Assembly (NCBI GenBank): GCA_034231615.1
Contig: CM067316.1
Coordinates: 62,705,353 to 62,769,352 of the forward strand
Source: Meghimatium bilineatum
Taxonomy: Eukaryota; Mollusca; Gastropoda; Stylommatophora; Philomycidae
DNA: 64,000 nt
Direction: 5' to 3'
In this document: positions 1-14,600 of the stretch, piece by piece
Layout: each line of letters starts with the position of its first letter
Position numbering within the stretch: position 1 is the stretch's first letter
Notes under the pieces: generated by a model
Told to the model about the DNA's origin: nothing
The model's input: only the letters and a program-made list of their open reading frames with translations
The model's database searches: none
Program-made: the position numbers and the translations under genes

Positions 1-155
1 ACCCTAGTGTCATATTTAGGAGACCCCTAATATTCATTGTCCATTAATGTTTTGGTTGGTTTCGTTCTCTTATTACTAGAACATGTCCTTCCAAAATTAA
101 TATTTTTCACCAAGTGTCTTTTTATATGCTAAAAATTCTCATCAAGAACAGTTCC

Positions 156-262
156 TTGCCATGAAGATGGGAGTATGAACCTTACCATGGAGATGGGAGT
201 ATGAACTTTGCCATGGAGATGGGGGTATGAACCTTACCATGGAGATGAGAGGATGAAGCTAA
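156..262. repeat. minisatellite, ~26 bp x 4
   Basis: Units contain ccatggagatggga and tatgaac. The last copies are diverged. Confidence 0.8.
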
Positions 263-689
263 TGGCTGAGAAAATAAGCATGGGTTGGACTATCCACATT
301 CGAGCAAAACCACTGTCAGTTCTATCAAGCTAGTACAAAGGGGATTTATGATTTTAAAGTTGTGGCAAGAAACTGAAAGGTGGTTCGTAAATACGGAAGC
401 TGGGTCACAACAACAAACCAAGATCTCAGTTAAATCTTATTATAAATACTACAGTATGTCTTATTTGAATGTATGGGACTATACCAAGCTAGATAGAGAC
501 TCCTCATGTCAATCTAATCAAAATACTCTATATGGAAACATATGCCAACTACAAAAATGCAGATTGTACAAACGTGGATGCTTGAGTGAAGCTCATCATC
601 CAAGATAGGCGTACTCTACCTACTTGTTTTGGTACTAAACACAATGAGTGAAGTCTGCAGGTTTTCATAAAAGAAGAATGTGTGTCCCA

Positions 690-1110
690 AATATGTTTGC
701 TTGCATTTTTTTAAACTCTTTTTCAGAAGCCATTATTCCTCTGTGTTCATGTCCTTGTGGATGTCTGTGTTGGATCTTTTCACTGTCCAGCCATAGTATT
801 CTTAGAACCATTCTATTGTATACCATTTCAAATTGCTAATATTTTCTTTCTACTGTAGCTGCCACCAGTCAAGTCTCACAACCATATAGGCCCTATTGTC
901 ACAAGAAAAATATTGCATTTCTGTAGGCCTGTCTCTTGCAATATATTTATTTTCTGTGATGTTTTTTGTTGGGCCATTATTAATTATGAATCTTTTTCTG
1001 AATTCTACTGATGGGTTGTTTTTCTTTGGCGACGGGATGGGTGTGGGGAAGATTGATATATGTTGAATAGTCACCTGCATTTTTCAAATTCCTCAACTAA
1101 TGATTCTTCA
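690..1110 (-). mobile_element. decayed LINE reverse-transcriptase fragment
   Basis: The minus strand reads GLYGCET followed by a stop at about 894-871, the YGCETW motif of RT C-terminal regions, flanked by further recognisable but frameshifted pieces. Confidence 0.6.
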
Positions 1111-3170
1111 ATCTCTGTGTAGTTATTTCATGTGTTATTCTATCGATCTATTGTCTTTTCTCTGCTTTTACTGTAAGGTGTCAGAAGATTGGATAGTGAT
1201 CGGTTTTCAGCCTATGACACATTTGGTCACTTGATACACTGTAATAATGTGACATCTCAGAATGTTGGTAACTCCTTCAATTCATCTTGTTCTTCCTCTG
1301 TATCTTGCTGTTTCCAGTTTCATATTGTAAGCTCTTGCCACTGGCCAATAAGGGTTCATTCTAATTTAGTGGCCAACCAATTTTGGTCTGTGTTTCAATA
1401 TATTTGACCACAGTTGTTTTTCCAACAGTTCAGTATATTTGTTATTGCACGGTGCATTTACGCCACAGAAATCATCAGTGCATATGAGTACTAAGCATCA
1501 ATATATTTCACTTTTATACTTGTTAATCATTAACTTAATGCCAGTCAGGTAGGTGTTCAATGTCAATTTACTAACCAGCAAACAATTATGACAAAGGACC
1601 ATTTTGTAGTTTACCACTCATGAAATACTTTCATTCACTCATTTAACAACACTACAGACCTGCGAAGGTGACTCCAAGATTCTGTAGCGTTGCTTTGACT
1701 GACTGGGACTGTAGACTTAATTGTTTCAACCCATTGTTAGATGGCAATACTGAATAATCAAACTTCTACTAATGCAAGAGAAACAATGCATTTCTTATTT
1801 TTAAAAACACTAACTTTTTACTAACAACTTTACGTTAAACTATTCAGTATATCATGTTACTTGTGGAAGTTCCAGAGCAATGATAAATATCGCAGAAATT
1901 TTAATCTATAGAGAAATTCTAAACAATTAAGAAATCAACGAATGTCAGACATAATGTAAACTATCTTGGTTGCTGGTCCACGTGACTTGAACATGAAATT
2001 CAATTGGCTGATTTTACGTAGTACCATATTCACTTCGCTTTTTTTATACATCTCTTGTGTCATATAAGACATCAGTTTCCATAGCAATCATTACTGAACC
2101 GAAACAACTTGCACATGCTACTCCATTATCATTATAAACATGTGGTGACTTTTTCAAGAACCAAATATCTTCTATATATCATTATATATTCTTCTAAATA
2201 GAATGGAGGAGATGGAATTGGGAAACGTAGAATCATAAGCTGATAATTGTGTTGTTATAGGCCACTTTATTATTATTATGTCAATAAAATGTTCTCGCTA
2301 TGTTCGTTTCCAAAAGGATATCTTTAATCATTTTATTGCAATTGCAATATATTTTCTCCAATAAGCAGAGATTTAAGCTCTCATACTTTCCATAAGAAAA
2401 AGTTTTTGAAAGAAATAAAACAAGTTAATGTGAGAATTCAATTCAAAGCGAACTGATCCGTTGAAGTCGTTTGACCTCTATACCCGGAAACACGCCCGCT
2501 CCAGTATAGAAAATGTGGATTCTGAATATATTTCAATTTTATTAGCAAAGGCAAATCAAACGTAAGTTACTATGGTGGCGAATAATAATACTATCAATTG
2601 CTGTTTTGCATTTATAAGGGAGTGGGTTGTGCTTTTTGAAAACAACGCCCAAAACGAATACTTTGGAATGGGCAAATGATAGTAGGATACGCAGTCTATA
2701 ATAATAAATTAGTTAATAATAAATAATAGCAGTCTTAGTTTAGCTTATACTTAGAAGAATAGTTTACTACTAAACTAACATAACTTAACAATAACTACTA
2801 CGACTAGATATTGTTTTTGCAGATGACTTGTCGTTAAGTTCTATTCCTGGACATACGAAATGTTTAGTCTAAACAACTTAGTTGTCATCTTTCTTAGCAA
2901 ATTAGGCTTCCAAGTTAGCATCCAAAACTAAGTTCTTTACGGTTTACCAACTTAAATCACTCAAAGAAAAAAACAATTTAGATAGATTTATTTAGTTTTT
3001 TCCCTACCTCTAGTAGGCTAGCAAGTCTACAAGATGACAGAATTGATTACAGCAAAAGAGATTTCTACTCAAATTGCTAAGGCACCCAGTGCATACAGCC
3101 TAACAAATAAAGTTTCAATAAGTAAATATGGCCTACTATATACTGTTTTTAAAAAACTGTCAAATACAGC
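1111..3170. other. no gene recognised upstream of the AGPAT5-like gene
   Basis: AT-rich DNA without long open frames, conserved motifs or tandem arrays. A small GC-richer patch at about 2440-2650 has two CGCCC-type boxes and could be promoter-like, but nothing proves it. Confidence 0.4.
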
Positions 3171-3174
3171 ATGT

Positions 3175-3352
3175 TTTCCCATTGTTGCAGGGAGGGATTT
3201 TATAGCTGTGTGATAAAGGCCGCATGCTATTGTTGTTGTCACGACATGTACAGGTAGAGTTTTTTAATTTACCCTCTGACAGAAAAAACGCAGTCCTTAC
3301 CAGGGAACGAACTCTGGACCTCACTTATGCTCTAACCTCTCGGCCATGTACT
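3175..3352 (-). mobile_element. tRNA-derived SINE (family Z)
   Basis: The minus strand shows an A box within ATGGCCGAGAGGTTAGAG and a B box GAGTTCGTTCC, then a body ending near cccattgttgcaggg. The same body recurs at 4538, 33870, 27945 and 55320. Confidence 0.75.
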
Positions 3353-3499
3353 ATACTATACTGTTTAACCTCGCCCAATGTAATATATGTATTAATTTAA
3401 CGTATGGAATAACCACAGATGGAAAATAACAAAAGCACAGGAAAAGAAATTAAATTCATTTTAAATGTCTTTAAAAAAACTCTGAGAATAATTCAAGTT

Positions 3500-3835
3500 A
3501 AACAAGAAAATAAGAGGTGATATAGGGCATATGTTTCTACAAGAATAATAAGAAAATGTATGGACTTATATTGGGCATGGGCATGTACTTAGATTAAATT
3601 AATAGGCCTATAGACTACCACTACAAGCATTCAAATGGGTACCAGATGGCAAAATAAAGAGAGGAAGATCAAGATAAATTCTTTGCAGAGCAACCATCAA
3701 AGAAGATATGACTGGATCTCTATAACTAACAAGAACTAAACACACAGCTGAAACTGGAGAGCACTTGTTTTTTCCCTATACACCATATTCAGCACTGAAG
3801 GAACAAAGATCATTATTATTATTTATTGTGTTCTG
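3500..3835 (+). mobile_element. LINE 3'-end fragment, decayed
   Basis: Broken frames resemble WTYIGHVLR, LPLQALKWVPDGK and the basic KRGRSR block of LINE ORF2 ends. A related copy lies at 8930. Confidence 0.6.
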
Positions 3836-4324
3836 TACCATATCTTGGGCCTATGATGTATTATCCTAAATGTGATACGACTTATAGGCAATTTTTTTGG
3901 CAAATTATTTCCCTTGTCTAGTCGGTCTATAATTTCCGAACAGTGGTTTGCAATCGAGATATTTCTTTTAGGAGGGCTGTATGTGTGAGTTGCTCAGTGG
4001 ATGACAAGCACATCGGGGGATGGGGGACTCTCAGTGTGGCATGAAAATCGCAGAATCTGGCAGCCAGACAATAGTATTAGGAATAGGGCCTAGTCCAGGA
4101 CATACATATATGATATATGACATCTGGTTAAGAAAACATATTACTAAATTTGAAACCTTCATGAAGGAGGTGCCCAAGTGTAGGTAAATGTTAACTCATG
4201 AATGTTTCTAACAAAGTTCCATCTATTGCTCATTGTTGCAGATTTTTATAAATCCAGCTTAAGCATTCTCATGTCAAAAGCAAACGACAACTCTTTAACC
4301 ATGCACACACAAATTTCTGCAAGT

Positions 4325-4530
4325 TAGCAGGATATAGTCCAGAGAAATGGAGGTGTTGGGTCATGGTTTTGGCCTGTAGTGTGCATGAGATATCTGTGCC
4401 TGTCGGCTTGCCTGTAGAGGAGATCAACCCTGACATCTTTTCTCCAACTGTAATTCTCCATTATGTAGATCCTTCTTCCTAGAGTGTCCCAGCCATCTCT
4501 GAGTTTGTGCAGACTCAAAAATAAAACTGT
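4325..4530 (-). mobile_element. GAAGAAG-tailed short repeat (family Y), 5' part lost
   Basis: Contains ttagcaggatatagtccagag and a modified gtttacag region of family Y. Diverged from the copy at 27600. Confidence 0.5.
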
Positions 4531-4535
4531 CAATA

Positions 4536-4697
4536 CTGTTTCCCATTAGGGAGTTGTAGGGGAGCTGCATATGGCTTGTGTGATAAAGGCTGCATGCCCT
4601 TGATGTCGCTATATCATGTACAGGGTGAGTTTTCTCATTTACCCTCTGACTAAAAGAGCCCAGTCCTTACCAGGAGTCAAACCCTGGACCTCAAACA
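4536..4697 (-). mobile_element. tRNA-derived SINE (family Z)
   Basis: Shares cccattagggag, cttgtgtgataaaggctgca and accaggagtcaaaccctgga with the other copies. The last is a tRNA B box on the minus strand. Confidence 0.8.
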
Positions 4698-4702
4698 CTC
4701 TA

Positions 4703-4870
4703 ATCCCGCCGAAGACGGATGTGTCGGGCCATTGGCGCAAATAAAACGGTGACACAACGCATTTCCATTCTCTGGACTACATCCTTCTGGAAATCTATTA
4801 GGACCATGGTCCTGATACAAGATATCCAGTGGGAGTTTGAGAATGAATGCTGAAGAAGAAGAAGAAGAAA
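4703..4870 (+). mobile_element. GAAGAAG-tailed short repeat (family X)
   Basis: Best copy: starts cgccgaagacggatgtgt, includes ggcgcaaataaaacgg and ctctggactacatcc, and ends in a (GAA)n tail. Other copies at 9637, 12133, 31183, 34535, 37560 and 38270. Confidence 0.75.
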
Positions 4871-5414
4871 CACTCTGTCTCAGCCATGCTCCACACAAGC
4901 ACAGACTGAGCATAGAAAATACTGGAGGTATTATCACAGTAGTCTATAGTGTCTATTCATTATTTTCTTGTTGTTCATCTATCACAAGTGTTTATGATCA
5001 TTTATTTACATCCACTTTATGAAATTCAGTTAAGATTTATCTCCTTGACTATGAGTTTTTAGATTGCTAATAAGTCTAATATTGGCAGCAAAGGTCTTTG
5101 GACAGTTTGGCTATGATATGACAACTGTAGATGTTTTTTTTATCTGGTTGACATTTTAGCAAGTCTTCGCTGTTGAGCTGCTGCATTTCTCCTCTTTTCA
5201 CAAGATGCTGTGCCTTTTTATTTACTATAGAGTACCATGTAGCTATATTTCATGCAATCTTCCCATGTACCATGATTTATTTCAAAAGTTTTCATATTTG
5301 TAAGCTATAAGTATGCACTACCCTTGTTTACAAGAGCTATGTTTAAACAAATGTCTACAGACACCAAATCCTTCCAAGTTGTGGGCAGCAATTTTTAAAC
5401 AGAAAGGTCAAGAC
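4871..5414. other. upstream flank of the AGPAT5-like start, nothing assigned
   Basis: No motif-level promoter is identifiable. The stretch may hold the 5' UTR, since an open frame runs into the start codon from 5313. Confidence 0.35.
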
Positions 5415-5630
5415 ATGTTGTCTGCTATTGTTTTGCTTCAAAATCTGCGATGGCTTGTGCCAACTACCTTCATGCTTGGAGCAGCACCGGCATACATAAG
5501 TATCTGGGGAGTATGGCGTCTTGTTTCAGCAGTTTTTCCTCGGTGGGTGTATGTCAAAGGAGATGACTTCCTGTTTTCTACTTATCAAAGAAATGTCCTC
5601 TTCTACTTTGAATTATTGACAGGAGTTGAG
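5415..5630 (+). CDS. AGPAT5: AGPAT5-like exon 1 (start codon)
   Basis: Encodes residues 1-72: MLSAIV start, hydrophobic anchor, the GVWRLVSA block and the segment ending LLTGVE. The donor after GAG is a consensus gtaagt. Phase 0. Confidence 0.9.
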
Positions 5631-8600
5631 GTAAGTTTTATTAGTTATTTGTGCTGATATATATATATATATATATGAATGAACTAGATTGTAATTAAGA
5701 CAAAACTAATGCATACAAACATAAATGGACTTGCACCTACAACAGTCATTGATAAAGAACAACTAGAAAATGTCAACAACTGAATTATTAACAAATAACT
5801 CAGGTCAACCATCAAAATCACAAATGATTGTACAGCAGAGATAAGAAAGAGATTAGCAATAGCCCCGCAAAGACATCATAGATTTAAAAAATCCATGGCA
5901 AGGGGCAAACAGAAAAACAAGGTTACAACTATTAAGAAGTTATATTTGCCAAGTGGCAACATGTTGATCTGATATTTCAACTGAAAAAAGGACATTGCAG
6001 ACTCAAATCACACTTGCACCGAATTGGCATCAGCGAATCTGCATCCTGCATCTTCAAAGCAGCACCACAGACACCAGAACACATACTACATGACTGTCCC
6101 AGTTTCACTGCTCACAGAACAACCATCTGGCCCACAGGAGCATCTCTGCAAAACCAAATGTGGAAGACCTAAAACAAGCCACTCTATTAATGGCCAATAT
6201 AAGACTGGATGTATAATAAATAAGTGCAGAAGAAGGTTGTGAGACGAGGACATTGACATCCACATTGAAAAAGACAATATCAGATTTGAAATTAAATGTT
6301 ATAGAAAGATCCTAAGAATATCATGGGCAGAAAGAATACAATACAGTTTACAGTTCATAAAAACTTCAACATATAAGAAGACTGGCTCCTCAAAACTATT
6401 TTTTTAAAAACACACATATTTTGAACGGTGGCCCGACCTAAAAGTGTGCAAGACAAAAGCATGCAATGACATAAGCGAGCAGGGCAAAAATGCACACACA
6501 AATTTTAAAGTTGGTTAAAAATAAACTGTTTATTTAATTAATTAAAATCACCTAACTTTGAGCTAGAAAACACTTGTTGTAATGTGTCAAACGTAACTTA
6601 TTGTTTAATTAACTACAATTAAATCAATAATTTATAATATTTAAATATTTAAACCATATGTCTCTTTATATGTCCAAAGCACCTCTTGCTATAAAATTTT
6701 AAGAAGCCAGCTATCTTCAATGTTTACCTCACTTCTTGGTTTGATTATTTTCTCCATCCATGGTTTCTCAAAATTTTTCTGTGACGTCTCATCTCGAAAC
6801 CATCTATTTTCTTTGCATTTACCTGCTCAGTGTCCATGATTTGCAACCATAGATTGCCACTGGGAATATACTTGATCTAATTAGTTGTACTTATGTTTTG
6901 CAATTGTTCACTTGCCAAATTATTTTACGTAGCATATCTTATTCAGGAAGTAGCCATCAACCCAATATGAGGAGAACAATAAAATAAAAGAACCAGTTGA
7001 AATAACTCATCCCAAGCAGATAAGAGATTAACTATAGTGCTTCAGGGTCTGGGTCATTCCGTCGATCGTTGGATTAATCAACCAACATTGTAAAGTCCAG
7101 ACTGATTTGTATAACAAATGTTAGTTCATTCCAATCCATTACAGAAGTTATCAGAAAACGCTGTTGGTTCTACATCAGGCATGTCCTACGCGCAGACATC
7201 AACAGAATACACTACCAATCTCTTCAATGGATACCAACAGAAGAGCCAGGGATGGACCAAAAGAAACACTCAGAAGAACAATAGAGAAAGTAAAAGAATC
7301 AATATACATACTATTCAAGAACTGCACAGAATAGCTTTGAACAGACAGAATTGGAGAGACCTGACCTATGTCCTATGCCCTAACTTCAGTGCTAAAGGAA
7401 AATGAATGAACAGCTTCAGTTCGTAATTTTTGTTTCATAACAATTTCATTTAACTCATTATGCTTATAAATGTAGGTCATTACTTTGGTCCTCAGTTGCT
7501 ATTCTATGGTGACTTGGATGCTGTCGAAGAGCTGCGAATGGGAGAAAACTGCCTCTATATATCCAACCACCAGACGACTAGTAAGATGAATAGATCATTT
7601 GTGTTCATATTTGATGTTTTCATTTAGTTCAATTAAATGAATAGATCATTTGTGTTCATATTTGATGTTTTCATTTAGTTCAATTAGATGAATAGATCAT
7701 TTGTGTTCATATTTGATGTTTTCATTTAGTTCAATTAGATGAATAGATCATTTGTGTTCATATTTGATGTTTTCATTTAGTTCAATTAGATGAATAGATC
7801 ATTTGTGTTCATATTTGATGTTTTCATTTAGTTCAATTAGATGAATAGATCATTTGTGTTCAAATTTGATGTTTTCATTTAGTTCACTTAATATATTAGT
7901 CTTCCATTTTAAGTAATGACTTCTCTCAGCACTAGCATAATTCAATTATTATGTCTTGTAGCGACACTAACATAATTTTATGATGATTCTATATCCCTCT
8001 ATGTTTTAATTCTTTTTCTTCTGCAGCAGTTCTCAAATTCCTGTAGATTAGCAGGATGCAGTCCAGAGAGTGGAATGAGTTGTGTCATGGTTTACAGCTT
8101 ACCTCTTATAATGAACATGACTGTTGATAGTAGTATCTCTATTCTTTGCTGCCCTTTCAGACCAGGGCAATACACAGGCGATTCATCTATCTTTTCTCCT
8201 TGCAACTCCTAGCAGAGCATAAGTATTCAACAGATCTCTTCCATCTTGTCCTGTATTTAGCTCTTTCTTCCAGTGCTTTCCATGTTTTATCAATCTTTAT
8301 TTTGTTTTTCACTAATTCGTCCAGATATTTTTTCATCTTCCTTCCATTTTTCATGTGGTCAATAAAATCAATCAAGTGATGTGACTAGCGGTATAGGCGA
8401 TCATATTTCTCCACAACTCTCTCTCTCTTTGTTAGTAGTTCAATTAGTGATGTTCTTTCATGCTACAGTGACAACCCATCCAGCAACTTCTCTCTTCAAC
8501 TCCTGTCTCTTCTTCCCTTGATCTTTCCACTACTAAATGATTACTAAATGTTCTTCTTCTGTCTGCATTCTCAAACTCCTGCAGATTGACTGGATGTAGT

Positions 8601-11600
8601 CCAGAGAACAGGTTGTGTTGTAGTTTACAGCTTATCTGCTATATCTGCACCTTTTGGTCTGAGACATCCGACTTCCAAACTAAATGTTGTCTGAGAAGTT
8701 TTGCTCTTCTCTTCACATGCCCTAAAAAATCGTGATTGTCTGATTCTTTTTTCTATAATTTGTCATTTTACTCCAGCATCCCTGAGGACTTCTGCATTAG
8801 TTTTCTTTGCTATTCATCAAATTTTCATCATTCTTCTCAAAGACCACATCTTATTGGCATCCAGCTCACCTTGAGTGCTGAAAAAATAATAAAGGCACTC
8901 GAGAATAAATTAAAATTCATTTGAAAATAAATTTCTTAGAAGACCCTTAAATATTGTCTTGGAACAATTCAAAAGTCAAATTAAAAAAACAATCAAAAAG
9001 ACACCAAATAACAATATGTTTCTACAACAAGAAAAAATGATGGACTTATATCGGACACATACTTTGAATGTCAATAGACTACCACTGCAAGCATTACAAT
9101 GATTACCAGATGGCAAAAGAAAGAGAAGAAGACACAATCTTTGTAAATAACCATCAAAGAGGATATGATGATGGATCATAACATGCAATAAATGCATAGA
9201 GCTGCTGGGTGGGTAGGTTTTGGGTGGATGGTTTGTTTGTTTATTTGATTGCAATCGTTTCATTCAGTTACTTGTACAATTTAGCCTTTTTATTGGTTTT
9301 TTTAGTAGTCTATCAATGTGTTGTATTCATTTCTTTTTAGTGGACTGGGTTATAGCATCTTGTATTGCTATCCGTCGAGGCAGCCTAGGACGAGTGCGTT
9401 ATATTCTCAAAGATGGGCTGAAATTCCTTCCTTTGTATGGAGTTTATCTTGGACTGGTAAGTTACTAATTATTGTATTGCTTGATATATTCTAAATATTT
9501 ATTTTGTCAATATTACATGACAAAGTATTGAAAGCACTTTATTATTTTATTATATTGTGCACAAACATGGACATTTTCCTCTAGACATAAGATTAATAAT
9601 GGCTAGAACTACAGCAGAACTATGATTTGAGATCACTGAAGACAGATGTGTCAGGCCATTGGCGCAAATAAAATGGTAACACACCGCATTTCTATTCTCT
9701 GAACTATATCCTACTAGAAATCTTGTAGGATCATTGTCCTGCTACAAGAGAGATCTAGCAGGAGTTTGATAATAAAATGCTGAAGAGGAAGAAAAAAAAT
9801 ATTGAAAACACAGTGTTGTGTTGTTATTGTCGATATTGCTGTCCTTTACTCATGTGCTATGTTGTGTTCTTGATAAACTTTTTTTGTTCAAAAGTAGATG
9901 GCTACATTTTTCTGTGTGCTTGCAGAAATTCTCAAAACTTCATTACCCTGTGCTTTCACTTGTCCTAACATAAGAGAAGACTTTCACATTAGCTGTCTTT
10001 ACAACTACTTCAAGTGATGGAACATTATCGCAAACAAATAATTGATGTAACTTGCTAAGTTACCATATATCGTGGTAACAATTTGCACTCAGCAGCAAAT
10101 GATTAAGTGGGTCATATACAAAGAATATATAACAACCGTTTCTGCAAACACATATTGTTTGACGAACATTTGGAAGAGTCCAGTAAATGGATAAATGCAA
10201 ATTGTCAGGAGGCAACCTAACATACTGAAGATGTAAGGACTGATGCAACAAATTGTAATGGGAGGGGAAAATGAAATAAGTAGGAAGCATTGCAGTAATT
10301 AACACAAAAACAATAACAGCAATAACAAAATCTCACTAAACAGAAACACACAACACAAACAAATGATGTTTCAAGTATATAGTATTTGTCAGGACAACAA
10401 CTAACAAACACACAGATAAGACTACTACAAACAAAGAATCATGGTGCAAGAAAGAGTGACATAGGAGATAAGTTTAGAGACAGAAACAAGGAAAGAATAA
10501 GGTAAGGAAAGACAAAAAGCAAAGGAGACAGGAACATAAGAAGTGGCAGAAAAAAAACAGTAATGTATGTGAAGACCACACAAAAAAAGAGAAAAAATCT
10601 AGGTAATAACCAGGAAAAATGCTACTAATTAACATAAATCCGGAACACTGATACCAAAGAAGAAACCAATTAACTGAGATGCACTATGTACGGAGTAAAA
10701 TTCCAATACTCCACTGCTAAATTGCATAGCAATGTCTCCGTAAAAGATATTTCCATTGTCCCTAGTAAGTGTAAAAGTGTGGACAAAGCAGGTGCACGGA
10801 GACCAGTATTATGTACAAATGCAAAAACCATTATGTGACTGCCTCTATTAACGACACTCTCCACCTTGTCTGTTATTCTCTATTAACGACACTCTCCACC
10901 TTGTCAGTTATTCTCTATTAATGACACTCTCCACCTTGTCAGTTATTCTCTATTAATGACACTCTCCACCTTGTCAGTTATTCTCTATTAATGACACTCT
11001 CCACCTTGTCTGTTATTCTCTATTAATGACACTCTCCACCTTGTCTGCTATTCTCTATTAATGACACTCTCCACCTTGTCTGTTATTCTCTATTAATGAC
11101 ACTCTACACCTTTTCTGTTATTCTCTATTAATGACACTCTCCACCTTGTCTGTTATTCTCTATTAATGACACTCTCCACCTTGTCTGTTATCCTCCGACA
11201 ATTTGTTTATTATTTTTACTCCATTAGCATGGTTCTCTGTTTGTCAAGAGAGCTGGGAAATTCCACAAAGGCAGTGCCGAAACACAACTCAAGAGAGACT
11301 CACAAGATAAAAAACCAGTAAAATTATTTTGTGGAATTGTTTGATGATCAATTTTATATTCAAGTTTATTTCTGTGTTATGTTTTGAATAGGAACTTCTT
11401 TGATGTTTGTTGTATGTCCATTTTTCAAGTGATGATGACCATTTGTTATATCCACTTTTGAAATTTAGTTAGTTATGATCTTGACTATGATTTGCATTTA
11501 GAAGGTAAAATGATCCTGATGAGGTTGAACCATATAACACTTTAAGTGCATCATAGAAGTTTCTCAGATCATTGGTGTCTGCAAATCTTCGTAAATCAGC

Positions 11601-14600
11601 CATTAATACTTCATCCGGCATAGTTTATTTTGAACTATTTTCCATTTGCAACTGAATCTTTCTTTTTTGGATGTTGATTTTTAATTGCTGGTGCAGTATC
11701 AATATATCTGTAATTGATCTCATGGAGTTTACTCGTATAGCCAATATATTGTTGATTGGTCCAGCAGGAGTGAATACCTAATTGTACTCTGGGTTCACCT
11801 CCTGTTTGTATCAATTCAGCTACCAGTTCATCGCATCCTGGTGACTTGTCAGTTTTTCAGTTCTTAATTGCCCAATGTACTTCTTCTATGGTGGGTTCTG
11901 GCTCAAGTTCTGTTCGCAAATAGTGATTCCATATTCTGGTTACATTACATTAAGATCATGTGATTTTAACTTAGCTGAATAAGGGGCATAGAAACGGTCA
12001 CCAGATGGTGACAACATATCTAAACAAAAACAAAACCATTGTCGCCATCTGGCAACCGTCGTATGTTAAAGGTTAAGCAAATGCTTTGTTGCTCACTATA
12101 TCCTGGATAGGATAATTTATTTGTACTTGATTCTCAAACTCCCACCGGATCTATCTTTTAAGAGGACAATGGTTGTACAAGACATCCATCTGGATGTAGT
12201 CCAGAGAACGGAAGTGCATTGTGTTGCTGTCTTATTTGCATTAATGGCCTAACACATCCTACTTTGGTGTGTATAGGTTATGTTATCAACAGACTTTCAA
12301 TATGAATGTTGCATTATTTAAGATAAGTTTTTATTTTTTTCCAGATGTGGTTGGTGATCTTTCCAGAAGGCACTCGTTACAACCCAGAATTAATTAGCGT
12401 AATAGAAGATAGCAAGAAATTTGCGGATGAACAGGGTATGCTTCATTGAGTTCAACCTAATCCTTTCCTCAAATCTCTGGCATTCATGTTTGCTCTCTCT
12501 CTCTATCTCTCTATTTGACATGTCCTTTGCAGAACGTTGTCCTCACTGCCATTCTGTAAGCCTCACAGTTCTGTGTGAGCCACCAAGCTTCTTCCAGTGT
12601 CATGTTCAGAAGGTCTTCAATGTCATTTGTCCATCGTAGTCTTGGTCTGCCTCTTGTTCTCTTTCTTTCGTTCTCTTCCCTACTTCTTTTGGGTCTTTCC
12701 AGCCTGGGGGACCCGTCATCATGAGTTTCTTGGCATTCGTCCCAGTAGTTTGCCATTGCTTTCGGAGCCAATTCTGGTCACTTATTATTTACCATCCTTG
12801 AAACGACCTCGGCCCAATACGGAGCCTTTCCAACTCTCACCTTCGAAGCTATTGTCGATAATACGATCTTCCGTCATCTCTACCAGCAATTGTGTGTACT
12901 GTAGAGGTGGACATCCCCTTTTTGCTGTGTAGGTTTGATAAATTTTTGTTGTTCCAAAGCAAGAATGAGAAAAAGTAAATCTTTAAGAAGCTTGGAGAGC
13001 CACTTTGCATTTTCTTTTCTTGTTGGCAGATGTATTTGCTAAAGCATCTCATGTACAAATGGTGGGGTTGTTTCTGTCAGTTTGTTGTATTTGAAATTAC
13101 TTACAGCCATCATCAAACCTGAAATTGCCCAACACACAAAGATAAGAGACAGCAGATCTGGCCAGAGAATACAGATTTGAGACAAAAGCTATGGACAGCC
13201 ACTCAGACCTGGAGAAGACTGTAGATTTGCCCTGATGACAGGTCCGGCAATATAACATGACCACAGATGCTTAACGTAGAAGAAGAGGACCTGAAACTTT
13301 GGCTGCTTTGGTAATCCAATGTTTGAATAATCCTTTCCATTCTTGATGATTCAAGGGCAACCATTGTAATATTCAAGTCATCCGTGTTCATTCATTTTTA
13401 TTATTTTCCCACCTTTTCTTCTGTCTGCCTTGTATTATTTCATCTGGAAGTTACATGCTAGGATTGGTACTCTACAGACATCATGCCTGTTATCAGAAAA
13501 CGCTGTTGGTCCTACATCGGGCATGTCCTACGCGCAGACATCAACAGAATACACCACCAATCTCTTGAATGGATACCTACAGGCAAAAGAATCAGGGGTA
13601 GACCAAAAGAAACACTCAGAAGAACAATACTTAGAGAAAGTAAATCAATCAATATCCATACTATTCAAGAACTGCACAGAATAGCTTTGAACAGACAGAA
13701 TTGGAGAGATCTGACCTCTGTCCTATGCGCTAACTTCAGCGCAAAAGGAAAATGAATGAGGCATCTTGCCACTTCATTGAAAAAGACAGAGTGCATATAA
13801 AGGGAAATTAAGTTGCTCCTCTATTCCTTTTAAACCCCACTGAATAGTTTTTGCAAAGTCCTGCAGTTCTTACGATATATTCATCATCATCAGGTATTAT
13901 ATATACATCTGGGCGGACTAGTTCATCATTCTTCCATCAAATCTGTTGATCCATCTGTGTAATGGCACATCTAGAATTTTCCTAGGAGTCTGCCACAATA
14001 GGACAAGGATGCAGTGTTTACTTGCCAAATGTTCCTTAAAAGCACAAATATTGTTCTGGCATATAGCTATTTTAATATGTCTGTTTCTATTAATAATTTA
14101 TCTACGGTATATCTATCAACTCGTAACCCTTCAGGATTGTGGGATTACCACGTTGGATGCTCCATCACACAGAGTCCTCCAGCGAATTCTATCTTCAACG
14201 ATGCAGATGAAGGAGGAAAAACCTTGTCCTGTCCATTCTTTGATGTTGTCTGTCCATGTTTTTATTTTCCCTCCTCAGCTTCTTCCACCATATTAACAAT
14301 ACTAACATGTAAAGTCCTTCACCTCTTAACTAAGAACATAACTTGTTATTTTTACAGGGCTTCAGCCATTTGAGGCTGTACTGTATCCTCGGGTTCGTGC
14401 CCTACAGGTGTGTGTGGAACAACTGCAAAACAATGTTGATTGGGTGTATGACATAACTATTGCCTATGGGTCAACATACAATTTTAAAACACGACAACGA
14501 CTTGCATCTCCAAGTATGCAAGGTATGTTCAATTTTCATGATTTGTAGCGCAAGGTATCTTGAATGTTCATGGTTTGTAATGCAAAGTGTGTTGAATGTT

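Noticed and set aside
5313-5414. Upstream in-frame ATG as the AGPAT5-like start
   Set aside because: It adds 34 residues with no similarity to the family; the ATG at 5415 matches the expected N terminus.
7476-7495. Earlier acceptor for AGPAT5-like exon 2
   Set aside because: It would put the NHQTTMD region out of frame with exon 1.
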